The notes under the pieces were generated by a model that saw nothing but the letters and a program-made list of their open reading frames with translations, made no database searches and was not told where the DNA came from. The position numbers and the translations under genes were made by a program. This document shows, one piece after another, positions 44,996 to 57,800 of a DNA stretch of 64,000 bases. This DNA comes from Sphaerimonospora mesophila NBRC 14179 = JCM 3151 (lineage in GTDB: Bacteria; Actinomycetota; Actinomycetes; Streptosporangiales; Streptosporangiaceae): positions 21,709-85,708 of the forward strand of contig BCRI01000012.1 in assembly GCA_001552515.1 (NCBI GenBank), given 5' to 3'. Position 1 is the stretch's first letter, and every line of letters begins with the position of its first letter.

Positions 44996-45862
44996 ATGGC
45001 CGTTCAAGACATCGCCAAGGTCGAGCCCGAGTTGAAGGACGTCTCGCGCCTGGCGGCCAGGGGCGTCACCGTGGGATACGGCGGCCGGGCCGTCATAGAC
45101 GACCTCGACGTGGTGATCCCGCCCGGGGTGATCACGACGATCATCGGCCCGAACGGCTGTGGCAAGTCCACCCTGCTGCGGACCCTGTCGCGGCTGCTCA
45201 AGCCGACGAAGGGGACGGTCGTGCTGGACGGTGAGGACATCGTCAAGCTCAAGACCAAGACCGTGGCGAAGAAGCTCGGCCTGCTCCCGCAGGCGCCGGT
45301 CGCGCCCGAGGGGTTGACGGTGGCAGACCTGGTCGCGCGGGGCCGGCATCCGCACCAGACCTGGCTGCAGCAGTGGTCATCGGACGACGCCGCCGTCGTC
45401 GAGCGTGCGCTGGCCATGACCGGGGTGTCCGATCTGGCCGACCGCCCGGTCGACGCGCTGTCCGGCGGCCAGCGCCAGCGCGTCTGGATCTCGATGACCC
45501 TGGCCCAGGGGACCGACCTGCTGCTGCTGGACGAGCCGACCACCTACCTGGACCTGGCGCACGCGATCGACGTGATCGACCTGGTGGACGACCTGCACGA
45601 GTCGGGCTGCACCGTGGTCATGGTGCTGCACGACCTCAACCTGGCCACGCGCTACAGCGACAACCTGATCGTGATGAGGGCGGGGTCGATCCTGGCGCAG
45701 GGGCATCCACGCGACGTGATCACCGCCGAGCTGCTGCACGAGGCGTTCGGGCTGCGCGCGAGAGTGATCGACGACCCGGTGAGCGGCCGGCCGCTCATCG
45801 TGCCGATCGGACGCACCCATTCCGAGAATTCAGAGAATTCAGACCAACAGAACTTAGGTTAG
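44996..45862 (+). CDS. cchE: Ferric-siderophore ABC transporter ATPase (CchE-like)
   Basis: 288 residues. Walker A IIGPNGCGKSTLLRTL, Q-loop LGLLPQAPVAPEGLTV, signature [17 protein letters not shown], Walker B LLLLDEPTTYLDLAHAIDV and H-loop VLHDLNLATRY, all intact; FepC/FhuC type. Energises import through CchC and CchD. The C-terminus has a SENSENS tail. The last codons, TTA GGT TAG, are part of the next iron box, which explains the rare TTA codon. Confidence 0.95.
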   Translation: MAVQDIAKVEPELKDVSRLAARGVTVGYGGRAVIDDLDVVIPPGVITTIIGPNGCGKSTLLRTLSRLLKPTKGTVVLDGEDIVKLKTKTVAKKLGLLPQAPVAPEGLTVADLVARGRHPHQTWLQQWSSDDAAVVERALAMTGVSDLADRPVDALSGGQRQRVWISMTLAQGTDLLLLDEPTTYLDLAHAIDVIDLVDDLHESGCTVVMVLHDLNLATRYSDNLIVMRAGSILAQGHPRDVITAELLHEAFGLRARVIDDPVSGRPLIVPIGRTHSENSENSDQQNLG

Positions 45863-45872
45863 CCTAGCCTAA
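45854..45872. promoter_or_regulatory. Near-perfect DtxR/IdeR iron box overlapping the cchE stop codon
   Basis: TTAGGTTAGCCTAGCCTAA matches 18 of 19 consensus positions. The first nine bases are the last two sense codons and the stop of cchE. It is the promoter operator of cchF (ATG 45945). Confidence 0.95.
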
Positions 45873-45944
45873 TCTCTTCGTGCTACGGTTCTTCTGCGCC
45901 TTGATCAAGGTCGCCACGATAGAGCGAAAGCAAGGGATTTTCGG

Positions 45945-46997
45945 ATGCTTCTCCAGCGAACGGCGGCCACCAAGGCCGTGCGACGGTTGGCCGCGGCGAT
46001 CTCCGCCGTGACGCTGGGCGTCGGCCTTCTCTCCGGATGCGGTTCCGACTCCGTGGACAGGCCGAGTGGCGACACCACGGCGGCCGCCGCGGGTGGCGCG
46101 TTCCCGGTCACCGTGGAGCACGCGTTCGGGTCCACCCAGATCCCCGAGGCCCCCGAGCGGGTCGTCGCCCTCGGCTACACCGACGACCAGGCCATCCTGG
46201 CGCTCGGCGTGAAGCCGGTCGGCATGGTCGACCAGTATCCGAACCCGCCGGGCACGGTCCCCGACATCAACACCCAGTGGCCCTGGGTGAAGGACAAGTG
46301 GGGCGACGCCCGGCCCGAGGTCGTCATGAACAACGGCGACCCCGGCCCGAACTACGAGAAGATCGCCGCCCTGCGGCCCGACCTGATCATCGCGGTCTAT
46401 TCGGAGATCGACCAGGCCGCCTACGACCGGCTCACCAAGATCGCCCCGACCGTGGGCCGCACCAAGGGCGAGGCGGAGCCGTTCAGCGCGCCGTGGCAGG
46501 ACAACGCGGTGCACATCGCCAAGGCGCTCGGCAAGGAGGCCGAGGGCGCCAAGCTGGTGAAGGACATCGAGGACAAGCTCGAGGCCGCGCGACAGGCGCA
46601 CCCGGAGTTCGCGAACCAGACCGCGGTCGCGCTGTCCTGGTACAAGAACTCGGTCGCGCCGTTCACCACCACCGACGTGCGCGGACGGCTCGTGTCGAGC
46701 ATCGGCTTCAAGGGCGCGACGGAGATCGACAAGATCGCGGACGGCAGCTTCTACACCGTGCTGTCGCCGGAGCGCATCGACCTGGTCGACGTCGACCACA
46801 TCTTCGTCATCGCCGACCAGGCGGACCAGGACGCGCTGAAGAACTTCAAGCTGTTCGCCAACCTGTCCGCGGTCAAGAACGGCAAGGTGTCGTACCTGCT
46901 GGACAGCGAGGGCCCGGCGATCGGCGCGGCCATGTCGCAGAGCACGCTGCTGTCTCTGCCGTACGCGATCGACGAGCTCGTCAAGTCGGTCGGCTAG
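45945..46997 (+). CDS. cchF: Iron-siderophore-binding lipoprotein (CchF-like)
   Basis: 350 residues with a lipoprotein signal (RRLAAAISAVTLGVGLLSGC, lipidated at Cys32). Class III binding fold: QIPEAPERVVALGYTDDQAILALGVKPVGMVDQ, then AALRPDLIIAVYSEIDQAAYDRLTKIAPTV and a C-terminal lobe. Binds ferric coelichelin-like siderophore for CchC-E. It is a relative of the binding protein at 190. AAGGGA is seen upstream of the ATG. The gene before the half exporter cchG starts only 46 bases later, so they are probably cotranscribed. Confidence 0.94.
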   Translation: MLLQRTAATKAVRRLAAAISAVTLGVGLLSGCGSDSVDRPSGDTTAAAAGGAFPVTVEHAFGSTQIPEAPERVVALGYTDDQAILALGVKPVGMVDQYPNPPGTVPDINTQWPWVKDKWGDARPEVVMNNGDPGPNYEKIAALRPDLIIAVYSEIDQAAYDRLTKIAPTVGRTKGEAEPFSAPWQDNAVHIAKALGKEAEGAKLVKDIEDKLEAARQAHPEFANQTAVALSWYKNSVAPFTTTDVRGRLVSSIGFKGATEIDKIADGSFYTVLSPERIDLVDVDHIFVIADQADQDALKNFKLFANLSAVKNGKVSYLLDSEGPAIGAAMSQSTLLSLPYAIDELVKSVG

Positions 46998-47043
46998 CGA
47001 TGGCCGCGCGCGCGTCCTGTCCCCGACCCGCCCCGGTCCGGGT

Positions 47044-48831
47044 GTGAGCGCCGGAGACCGGCCGGCCGCTCCGGCGATCCTGCGTACGGCCACCGGGCGC
47101 GAGACCACCCGATGGTTGGCCGCGCACTGCCGGGAGTCGGCCTGGCTGACGACCGGCACCGTCCTCACGACGGTGGCCGGGGCGGCGCTCCAGGTGCTGC
47201 CGGTCCTCCTGCTCGGCCAGGTGGTCGACGGGGTGGTCGAGGGCGGGCCGCGGTCGATCCTGGTCGTGATCGGTGTGCTGCTGGTGGCGGCCGCGCTGCT
47301 CGGCGCGGCGGCCACCGCGGCGTCGACGTACCTGATCGGACGACTGGGCGCTGAGCTGCTGGCGCGGCTGCGGGAGGCCGTCGTCCGTGCGGTGCTGGGC
47401 ATGCCGAGCGCGCGGATCGAGCAGGTCGGCCGGGGCGACGTGCTGTCCAGGGTCGGTGACGACGTGGCCGTGGTCTCCAAGGGCATCAGGATGGCCATCC
47501 CCACGGTGTTCTCGTCGGGGGTGCTGGTGGCCATCGCCACGGTCGGCATGTTCGGGCTGGACTGGCGGCTCGGCCTGGCGGGGGCCGCCGCACTCCCGGC
47601 GTACGCGCTGGCCCTCCGCTGGTATCTCCCCCGGTCGGCACCGCTCTACCAGCGGCAGCGGGAGGCCCAGGCCGACCGCGCGCAGGCGTTGATCAGCGGC
47701 CTGAACGGGATCGACACCGTCCGGGCGTACCGCCTGGAGGACGCCTTCCGGGCGAAGGTCACTAGTGAGTCGTGGCGGGTGCGCGATCTCGGCATCGAGG
47801 TGTTCCGGTTCTTCGGCCGGTTCGTCGGCAGGGAGAACCGCGCCGAGTTCATCGGGCTCGTCCTGATCATCGTGATGGGGTACCTGCTGCTGGAGGCAGA
47901 CGCCGTCACCCTGGGCGAGGCCTCGGTGGCGCCGCTGCTGTTCCACCGGCTGTTCGTCCCGCTGGGCGCCATCATGTTCACCTTCGACGAGGCGCAGAAG
48001 TCGGGCGCGAGCCTGACCCGGCTGGTCGGGGTGCTGGGCGAGGCGGCGGAAGAACGGCTGGTGGGCGGTGCGGTCGTCGCGTCGCCGGAGGTCGAGGCAT
48101 ACCCGGTGACGGTCGAGGGGCTGACGTTCGGCTATCCCGATTCCGAGCGGCCGGTGCTGACCGACGTCGACCTGACGATCCCGGCGGGCGGCTCGCTCGC
48201 GCTGGTGGGGGCGACGGGGGCGGGCAAGACGACGCTGGCGGCGCTGATCGCGGGCATCGGGACCCCGCAGGCCGGGTCGGTACGGCTCGGCCAGGTCGAC
48301 CTGGCCGACCTGGACGAGGCCGGGGCGCGGGCCCTGGTGAGCATCCTGACGCAGGAGACGCACGTGTTCTCCGGTCCGCTCGCCGACGACCTGCGCCTCG
48401 CCGCGCCGCAGGCGACCGACGCCGAGCTGATGGACGCGTTGCGCACGGTCGGCGCCGACCGGTGGATCGCCGCGCTGCCCGATGGACCGAACACGGTGGT
48501 CGGCGAAGGCGGCGAGCGGCTGGACGGCACCCAGATCGCCCAGATCGCCCTGGCGCGGCTGGTGCTGGGCCGAGCGCCGGTGGTGGTGCTGGACGAGTCG
48601 ACCGCCGAGGCCGGCAGTCAGGGCGCCGCCGAGCTGGATCGGGCCGTGGCGGCCGCGTGCCGGGGCCGCACCACGCTGTTCGTGGCGCACCGGCTGACCC
48701 AGGCGATGGCGGCGGACCGGATCGCCGTGCTGGACGCGGGACGTGTCGTGGAGCAAGGAACGCACGAGGAGCTGGTGGCTCTGGGCGGCCGGTACGCCGG
48801 ACTGTGGCGTGCCTGGAAAGAAGGCAGTTAG
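47044..48831 (+). CDS. cchG: Half ABC exporter with intact Walker motifs but degenerate signature (CchG-like)
   Basis: 595 residues from GTG 47044. Six transmembrane helices (residues ~30-310), then the ATPase domain: Walker [15 protein letters not shown], Walker [10 protein letters not shown]-loop FVAHRLT, all good. The signature, expected LSGGQ, is [14 protein letters not shown]. Together with the partner at 59797, which has the reverse defects, it should form a heterodimer with one working ATP site. In the coelichelin cluster the pair is cchG/cchI and is assigned to siderophore export. Encoded directly upstream of the NRPS. Confidence 0.9.
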   Translation: MSAGDRPAAPAILRTATGRETTRWLAAHCRESAWLTTGTVLTTVAGAALQVLPVLLLGQVVDGVVEGGPRSILVVIGVLLVAAALLGAAATAASTYLIGRLGAELLARLREAVVRAVLGMPSARIEQVGRGDVLSRVGDDVAVVSKGIRMAIPTVFSSGVLVAIATVGMFGLDWRLGLAGAAALPAYALALRWYLPRSAPLYQRQREAQADRAQALISGLNGIDTVRAYRLEDAFRAKVTSESWRVRDLGIEVFRFFGRFVGRENRAEFIGLVLIIVMGYLLLEADAVTLGEASVAPLLFHRLFVPLGAIMFTFDEAQKSGASLTRLVGVLGEAAEERLVGGAVVASPEVEAYPVTVEGLTFGYPDSERPVLTDVDLTIPAGGSLALVGATGAGKTTLAALIAGIGTPQAGSVRLGQVDLADLDEAGARALVSILTQETHVFSGPLADDLRLAAPQATDAELMDALRTVGADRWIAALPDGPNTVVGEGGERLDGTQIAQIALARLVLGRAPVVVLDESTAEAGSQGAAELDRAVAAACRGRTTLFVAHRLTQAMAADRIAVLDAGRVVEQGTHEELVALGGRYAGLWRAWKEGS

Positions 48832-48878
48832 CGACCCTGGTTCACCTTCACACCCCGGAAGGGACGGCTGAGGCTTCG

Positions 48879-51800
48879 ATGACGGAACCGAGCTCTCGTC
48901 TCGCGCTGCTCTCTCCAGCGCGCCTGGCCGGCGTACGCCGGCGGACCCGCGGATATTCCGACAGGACCATCACCGCGGCGTGCGCAATCGGGCTGGCCTA
49001 CTGGGCGACGGGCCGCGGCCCCGACGGTCTCGACCTCACGCCCGGCACTCCGTTCACCGACGTGCTCGGGTGGGCCGAGGCGGGCGGGAGCGGGGTCGGC
49101 GGGTGGCAGGTCGGCGCGGACGACCGCGGCATCACCGTCCCCAAGGGCGTCGCGCTGACCGACGCGCAGCTCGCGCTCGACGATCTGGCCGACTTCCCGG
49201 ACCGGCCGGTGGGGACCATCGGCCCGTCCAGCGTCGCGGCGCGGATCGAGACCCTGGCCCGGTGGAACGACAACAAGGTCGACCGGGTCCGTCCGACGAT
49301 CGTGGAGATGTTCCGCGAGCAGGCGCTGACCAGGCCGGACGCCGTCGCCATCGTCGACGAGCGGCGGTCGCTGACCTATCGCGAGGCGGCCGGGCTGTCC
49401 AATCAGCTGGCCCACCACCTGATCGAACGCGGGCTCACCGCGGAACAGGTCGTCGGCATCTCGCTGGACCGCTCGGCCGAGATGGTGATCGGCCTGCTGG
49501 GCGTGCTCCAGGCGGGCTGCGCGTTCGTGCCGCTCGATCCGCGGTGGCCCGCGGCGCGCCGGGCGGTCGTGATCGACGACGCCCGGGTCGTGGTGCAGCT
49601 CAACGACTCGGGCGAGCACGACCCGGGTGAACCGGAGGCCGTGGCCGTCGACCTCGGCGCCTGGCGGTTCGGGTCGTACCCCACCGAGGCGACCCAGGTC
49701 GCGATCCCCGGCCCCGCCCTGGCGTACGTGATCTTCACGTCCGGCTCGACCGGGCGGCCCAAGGGCGCGATGATCCGGCACGAGGCGATCAGCGAGCGCC
49801 TGCTGTGGCAGGTCGACGAGATCCTGGGCTTCGGTCACGACGACGCGTCGCTGTTCAAGGCGCCGCTGTCGTTCGACATCTCCATCAACGAGATCTTCCT
49901 GCCGCTGGTGTGCGGCGGCCGGCTGGTGGTCCTGCGGCCCGGCGGTGAACGCGACCCGCATCACCTGCTGAGCGTGATCGCCGAGCAGCGCGTCACCTTC
50001 GCCTATCTGGTGTCGTCCATGCTGGACGTGCTGCTGGAGATCGCGGGCGACTCCGGGCGGCTGGACAGCCTGCGGCACGTGTGGTGCGGCGGCGAGGTGC
50101 TCACCCCGGAGCTGTACGAGCGGTTCCGCGCCCGGCTCGACATCCCCATGTACCACGGCTACGGCCCGGCCGAGACGACGATCGGCGTCTCGCACGTCAT
50201 CTATCGGGGCGCGGCGGAACGGCTGTCGACGTCGATCGGCAAGGCCAACCCCAACACCGAGTTGTACGTGCTGGACGAGGAGCTGCGCCCGGTCCCGGTC
50301 GGCGTCGGCGGCGAGCTGTACGTGGGCGGGTTCCTCCTGGGGCGCGGGTACGTCAACGCGCCCGGCCTGACGGCGTCCCGGTTCGTGGCGAACCCCTTCG
50401 CCGCGGACGGGTCCCGGCTCTACCGCACCGGTGACCTCGCGCGGTTCGCCCCCGACGGGTCGCTGGACTTCCTCGGCCGGGCCGACAACCAGATCAAGAT
50501 CCGCGGTATGCGGCTGGAGATCGAGGACGTCGAGGTCGGTCTCGCGGAACATCCCCGCGTACGGCACACCTGCGTCCTCGCGAAGAAGAACGCGGCGGGC
50601 GGCACCTACCTGGTGGGGTACGTGATCCCGGCCGCCGGGAGTGAGGACCTGCGCGCGGAGGAGGTCAGGGCGTGGGCCGCCGAGCACATGGTCGAGCACA
50701 TGGTGCCCGCGCACATCGTCGTGATGCGGGAGTTCCCCCTCACCCCGAACGGCAAGCTGGACCGGGCCGCGCTGCCGGAGCCGGTGGTCGCGACGGGCCC
50801 GCTCGTCCCGCCCGCCACCGAGAACGAGCGCGTGGTGTGCGCGGCGGTCGCGTCGGTGCTGGGGCTGGACGAGGTCGGTGTCGACCAGAACTTCTTCAAG
50901 CTCGGCGGCGACAGCATTCTGGCGATCTCGCTGCTGAGCGCGCTGCGTGACGCGGGTCTCCACGTCACGGCGACGCAGATCTTCACCGACGCCGGTCTGG
51001 GGGAGCTCGCGGCGGTGGCGAGCCGCGATGACGTCTTCACGGCCGACCCCGAGGACGTCGCCACCGGCTCGGTCGCGGGTGCGCCCATCGTGCGGTGGCT
51101 CGGCGAGACCACGGACGCGATCGACGGCTTCGTGCAGTCGGTGGTGGTGAACACCCCGGCCGACCTGACCGCCGACGCCCTCGACGAGATCCTCACCGCC
51201 GTGGTCAGGCGGCACGACATGCTGCGCGCCAAGCTCGTACGCGGCGACCGCTGGGGTTTCGACATCCCGGAGGCGGACCACGCCGTCGCGGGATGGCAGG
51301 AGAGCGACCGGCCGCTCGACGAATGCGTCGCGATCGCCACCGAAGGACTGGATCCGGACAACGGCGTGATGCTCCGTGCCGTCTGGCGGCGCGAGGCCGG
51401 GCAACTGGTCGTGGTCGTACATCACGTGGTGGTCGACGGCGTGTCCTGGCGCGTCCTCATGGAGGACCTGGCCACCGCGTGGCGGCGGCTCACCTCGGGA
51501 GAGCCGATCGAGCTGCCCCCGGTGGGCACGTCGTTCCGGCGCTGGACGCGGTTGCTCGAGCGCGCGGCGTTCGACGCGGACCGCGGTCACTACGAACGTC
51601 CCCTGCCGGGGGCGGACCGACCGCTGGGCAGGCGCCCCCTGTGCGAGTCCGACACCGTCGCACGTGAGCGGATCAGGACCGTCTCGGTCGGCCCCGAGGT
51701 CACCGCGGCGCTGCTGGGCGACATCCCCGCGAAATTCCACGCGGGCGTCAACGACGTGCTGCTGACCGCGCTCGCCGTCGCGCTCGCCCGGTGGCGCCGC

Positions 51801-54800
51801 GACCTCGGGCAGGATCAGACGTTCGCGCACATCGAGCTCGAGGGCCACGGCCGCGAGGGGCGGTTCGTGGCGGACGCCGTCGGCTTCGAGCCGGAGCTGT
51901 CGCGGACCGTGGGCTGGTTCACCACCCTGTTCCCGGTGACCGTCGACCCCGGCGCCGCCGCCGACCTCACCACCCCCGAGTACCTGTCGTCCGCGCTCAA
52001 GGCGGTCAAGGAGGACCTCGCCCGGGTGCCGAGCAACGGCCTGTCCTACGGCGTCCTGCGCTATCTGGCCGGCATCCGGTTCGACCTGCCGGCCCCGCAG
52101 GTGCTGTTCAACTACCTGGGCCGCTTCGACGCGGGTACGTCAGGGGACTGGCGGCTCGCCGGTGCCACCGGACGGCTGGGCGAGAAGCGCGACCCGCGGA
52201 TGCGCCTGCCGCGCGCCCTGGAGTTCAACGCGATCGCCGAACCCGGCCCGACCGGAGAGCACGAGCTGGTCACCGCCATCTCGTGGCCGGACGGGGTGTT
52301 CACGGACGAGGACACCTCGGTGATCGGCGAATACTTCCGGGCGGCCCTGGTGGGGCTCGCCGCGCTCGATCGGGGCGGCCATTCCCCCAGTGACTTCGGC
52401 CCGCTGTCCCTGACCCAGGCCGACGTGGACGCCCTGGAGGACGGCTCGGCGCTGCTGGACGTCCTGCCGCTGACCCCGTTGCAGGAGGGCCTGTACTTCC
52501 ACTCGGTCTTCGACGACGACTCGGCGGGCGGCTACGTCGAGCAGCAGTTGCTGACGCTGGAGGGCGAGGTGGACGCCGACCGGCTCGCGGCGGCGGCCAC
52601 CCGGTTGCTCACGCTCTACCCGAACCTGGCCGCGCGGTTCGTGGCCCTCGCCGACGGCCGCGTGGTCTCGGTGCTGGAGAGCGGTCTGACGGCTCCCTTC
52701 ACCGTGCTGGACCGCCCCGGCGGCACCGACGACGAGATACGCGACCACGCCGAGCGGGACCGCCGCGCCGGGTTCGACCTGGCCCATGGCCCGCTGATGC
52801 GCTACACCCTGATCCGTACGGGCCCCGCCCGGCACGTCCTGGTGCAGACCGTGCACCACATCATCGCCGACGGCTGGTCGGTGCCCCCGATGCTGCGCGC
52901 ACTGCTGGCCGAGTACCACGCGCCGGGGAGCGTGCACCCGCGGGGCGGCTTCCCCGACTACGTGCGCCGGCTCGCTGAACGCGACGACGACGCGAGCGAC
53001 CGGGTGTGGCGTGATCAGCTCGCCGGTCTGCCCGGCCCCTCGCTGGTCGCCGAGGGGCACATCCCGTCCGGCCGGTTCGCCGACACGGCGACGGAGCCGG
53101 GCGACGACATCGACGCGGCCGTCCGGGCGGCGGGCGTGCCGCTGAGCGTCGCCGTGCACAGCGCGTGGGCGGCGACGCTGGGCGGCATCCTGCACGGCAG
53201 AGACGTGGTGTTCGGCTCCACGGTGTCCGGGCGCGACGCGGACGTGCCCGGCATCGAGGACATGGTGGGACTGCTCATCAACACGATCCCCGTACGCGCC
53301 CGATGGACCGGCGCCACCACGGCGCGCGAACTGCTCGCCTCGGTGCGGGAGCACCAGAACGCCGTCCTGCCGCACCGGCATGTCTCCCTGACCAGGATCG
53401 GCCGCCAGGCCGGCGGCGGCCCCCTGTTCGACACCCTGGTCGTGTTCGACGTGGCGACCGATCCGGAGAGCCTGCGCAGGCCCGGCGACGAGTTCGTCAT
53501 CACCGACATCGTGAACGAGGGCGCCCCGCACTATCCGTTGACGCTGGTGGTGGAGCGCGCCCGCGACGGCCGTCCGCGCTTCAACCTGATCTACGACACC
53601 GAACTGCTGCGGGAGACGGGCGCCCGGGCGATCCTGCGCACGTTCACCCGGAACCTCACCGGCCTGCTCACCCGGCCGGACGACCCGGTCGACGACCTGA
53701 CGTCCGGCGGCGCCCCGCGCCCCGCGCCGATCACGCCGACGACCCTGGGCGGACTGTTCGACGCCGCCGCGAGCCGTGACCCGGCCGCCACCGCCGTCAC
53801 CCAGTGCGGTCTCGACGGCGGCACCCGTTCCCTGACCTACGGCGAACTGGCGGACGCGAAGAACGAGCTGGCCTCGGCGCTGCGCGCGGCCGGTGTCGGG
53901 CCGGGCGGGCGGGTCGCCGTCGCCCTCCCGCGCTCCGTCGAGCAGGTCGTCGCCCTGGTCGCGATCGTCACGGCGGGCGGCGCGTACGTGCCGCTCGACC
54001 TGGCGTACCCGGACGAACGGCTCGAGTTCATCCTCGCCGACGCGGCTCCGCAGGTCGTGCTCGTGGACCGGGAACAGCGCGACCGCTTCACCGAGCTGCT
54101 GGCCAGGGCGGGTGTGCCGGCCCGCGTGCTCGTGCGGGGAGACGCGCTGCCGCCGGACACCGCCGCGCCACCCCGGGTCGGCCCGCATGATCCGGCGTAC
54201 GTGATCTACACGTCCGGATCGACCGGCAGACCCAAGGGCGTCGTCGTCCCGCACTCCAGCGTGGTGACGCTGCTCGCGAACGCCCGGCCGGACATGGACT
54301 TCGGCCCGAACGACGTGTGGGTCCAGTTCCACTCCTACTCCTTCGACTTCGCGGTGTGGGAGCTGTGGGGCGCGCTGGCGTACGGCGGTGAGCTGCTGGT
54401 GCCGGAGTACGGGCTGACCCGCTCACCGGTCGACTTCCACCGGCTGGTCCGCGAGCGCGGCGTGACCGTGCTCAACCAGACCCCGTCGGCGTTCTACCAG
54501 TTCATCGAGGCCGACCGGCACGCCGACGAGCCGGTCACGTCGCTGCGCCGGATCATCTTCGGCGGCGAGGCACTGGATCTCGGGCGGCTGCGCTGCTGGG
54601 TCGAGCGGTACGGCACCGGCTCGCCCGAGCTGGTCAACATGTACGGCATCACCGAGACCACCGTCCACGTCACGCACCGGGTGCTGACCGACGAGGACTT
54701 CGCCTCCGGCGACGAGGTCAGCCCGATCGGCGGCCCGATCCCCGGCCTGGTCGCGTACCTGCTCGACGACCGGCTCCGGCCGGTCCCGCCCGGCCGGGTG

Positions 54801-57800
54801 GGCGCCATCTACGTGGCCGGAGACCAGGTGTCGCTCGGCTATCTGGGCAGGCCGGGGCTCACCGCGAGCCGGTTCGTGGCGGACCCGTTCGCGGGCGACG
54901 GCTCCCGCATGTACCACACCGGCGACCTCGCCCGCCGCACGCTCGACGGCGAGCTGGAGTTCGTCGGCCGCGCCGACGACCAGGTGCAGCTCAAGGGTTT
55001 CCGCATCGAGCTCGGCGAGGTGGAGGCCGCGATCAGGGAGCTCGACGGCGTGGTCGACACGGCCGTCACCGTGGCGGACAGCGGTGATCACCTGATCGCG
55101 CACGTCGTGGGCCGGGTGCCCGGCGACTTCACCGGCCTCCTGTCGGCGAAGCTGCCCGTGCACATGGTGCCGGGCCGGGTGCTCCAGGTCGATGCCCTCC
55201 CGCTGACGGTCAACGGCAAGCTGGACCGCAGGGCCCTGATCGAGCGGGCCGCGCTGGTCGACACCCCGACGGCCGTGACCGGCTCCACGCTCGCCGCACT
55301 GGTCGACACCCCGGCGGCCCTGACCGGCTCCACGCTCGCCGCACTGGTCGACATCTTCGCCGAGACGCTGCCCGGCTCCGATGTGGACGGCGAAACCGAC
55401 TTCTTCCGGGCCGGAGGCGACAGCATCGTCGCCATCACGGTGGTCAACCGGGCCAGGGCGCTCGGCCTGCCGATCGCGCCACGGGACGTGTTCCTGCTCA
55501 GGACGCCGCGCGCACTCGCCGAGCACCTGGAGACGCGGACGTCGCGGCCGGCGGTGCCTGCGCCGACCCACGACGAGGACCGCCCGCTGCCGCCCACGCC
55601 GATCATCTTGCGCCAGCGGGAGCTGGGCGGTTCCCTCGCCGGGTTCGCCCAGGCCAGGGCGCTGGTGGTGGCCGAGGGAACCGGAACGGACGACGTCCGG
55701 CGGGCCGCGAACGCCGTCGTGGCCGCGCACCCGGCCCTCCGGCTGCGGCTGCGCGTCGAGCACGGGGTGTGGGCGCTGCGCACGGAACCCGCCCGCGAGG
55801 TCGCCGTCGTCCGTACGGACGCGACCGACGCGACGGCCGCGGCGAACGAGGCCGCCGGACGGCTCGATCCCGAGTCAGGGGAAGTGATCGCCTTCTCCTG
55901 GCTGCCGGCGAGCCGGACCCTGGTGGTCACGGCGCACCACATCGCGGTCGACGCGGTGTCCTGGCTGATCCTGCTGGACGACCTGGCCGCCGCTCTGCGC
56001 GGGGCCGCCCCGGCGCCGCCGACCACGTCGTACGCCGAGTACGCCGACGCCTTGCTGTCCCGGTCGGCCCAGGCGATCGGCGACCTCGGGCACTGGATCA
56101 CCACGCTCGAAGCGCCCCCGCTGCTGCCCGCGATCGGGGGGCGGCGCGAGATCACGGTGGAGATCACGCCCGAGGTGACCGCGCGCGTGACGCGTACGGC
56201 GCCCGCCGCGCTCGGCGTCGGCCTCACCGAACTGCTGTGCGGCGCGCTGCGCGCCGCGCTGACGCGCAGCCGACCCTCGCCCACCGATCTCGCGATCGAG
56301 CTGGAGCGGCACGGCCGGGTGCCGGTGCTCGAACACCACGACTACACCCGCACGGTCGGCTGGTTCACCTCCATCGCGCCCGTACGGCTCTCGGCGCACA
56401 CCGACCCCGTCGCTGCGGCGCGCGAGGTCGCGGAACGCCAGCCGGACGAGCGCGGACACGTCGCCTACGGCCAGCTCAGATACCTCAACCCGCAGACGGC
56501 CCCACTGCTGACCGCTCGCCCGCAGGTGCTGTTCAACTACCTCGGCCGGGGCAGCGAGTCCCAGGCGCTGCACATCACCGGTGGCGAGCAGGCCGGCCCG
56601 TACGCCGTCGAGGTCAACGCGTGGATCGACGCGGACACCGCGACCCTGCGCGCGACCTTCACCCTCGCCGAGGGGATCGCCGACGAGCTCACCGAGCACT
56701 GGCGGCACGCGCTGGAGCAGATCGCGGACGCCGCCGCGACGGCCGAGCGCACGGCGCCGGTGACCCCGCTCCAGAGGGGCCTGTTCTTCCAGGCCCAGCT
56801 GGCGGGATCGGCCGGGCCCTACGTAGCCCAGAGCTTCTTCACCTTCGACCGGCGGCTGGACGCCGACGCATTGGCCGAGGCGATGGCGTACGTGATCGCG
56901 CGGCACCCGGCCGTCGGCGCCGGCTTCACCACCGACGCCGACGGAAACCCGGTCCAGGTCCTCGCGGCGGGCCGTCGGGTCGAGGTCCGTACGGTCGCGC
57001 TGTCGACGGACGCGGAGGTCGAGGCGCTGCGCGCCAGGGACCGCGACACGGGTTTCGATCCGGGCGAACCGCCGCTGATCCGGCTGACCGTGATCCGCCT
57101 GCCCGGCGACCACGACGGGCTGCTGCTGAGCTACCACCTGCTGCTGTGGGACGGCTGGTCACGCGAGATCGTGCTGCGGGACCTGTTCGACGCCTATCGG
57201 GCCGTCCTCGCTGAAGAGCCGCTCGACCCCGTCCCGGCGACGCCGAGCTTCGAGGACCACGCCCGGGCGCTCGACGTCAGGGACGTCTCCGGGTCGGAAC
57301 GCTTCTGGGCCGAGCACCTGGCCGGCCTCCCCGGCCCGACGCTGCTCGCCGGACCGGCGCCGTCGCTCTCGGACGATCCGCCGGGAGTGCTCGTGCGCAC
57401 GCTCTCCGCCGAACGGTCGGAACAGGTGCGGCGGGCGGCCAGGGCGCACGGTGTCACCCTCAACTCGGTGCTGACCGGCGCGTTCGGCCTGCTGCTCGGC
57501 GCGTACACGGGCCGGACCGACGCCGTGTTCGGCGTGACCGTCTCCGGCCGGGAGGGCGAGGGCCTGTCCGACATCGTCGGTGTGCTGCTCAACACCGTGC
57601 CCATGTGGACGCGGGCACGACCGGACGACACGGTCCGGGAGTATCTGTCGGCCGTGCAGGCGGCGAGGGTCGCGGCGATGGAGCACGAGCACCTGGGGCT
57701 CGGCGAGATCCAGCGGGCCATCGGGCACGACACCCTGTTCGACAACCTGTTCGTGCTGCAGAACTTCCTGGACCTGGACGCGCTCGCCGAGATGAACGCC

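Noticed and set aside
47772..48878. Extension of the NRPS frame to 4012 residues
   Set aside because: The upstream part is the shadow of cchG; the ATG at 48879 has a ribosome-binding site and follows the cchG stop.
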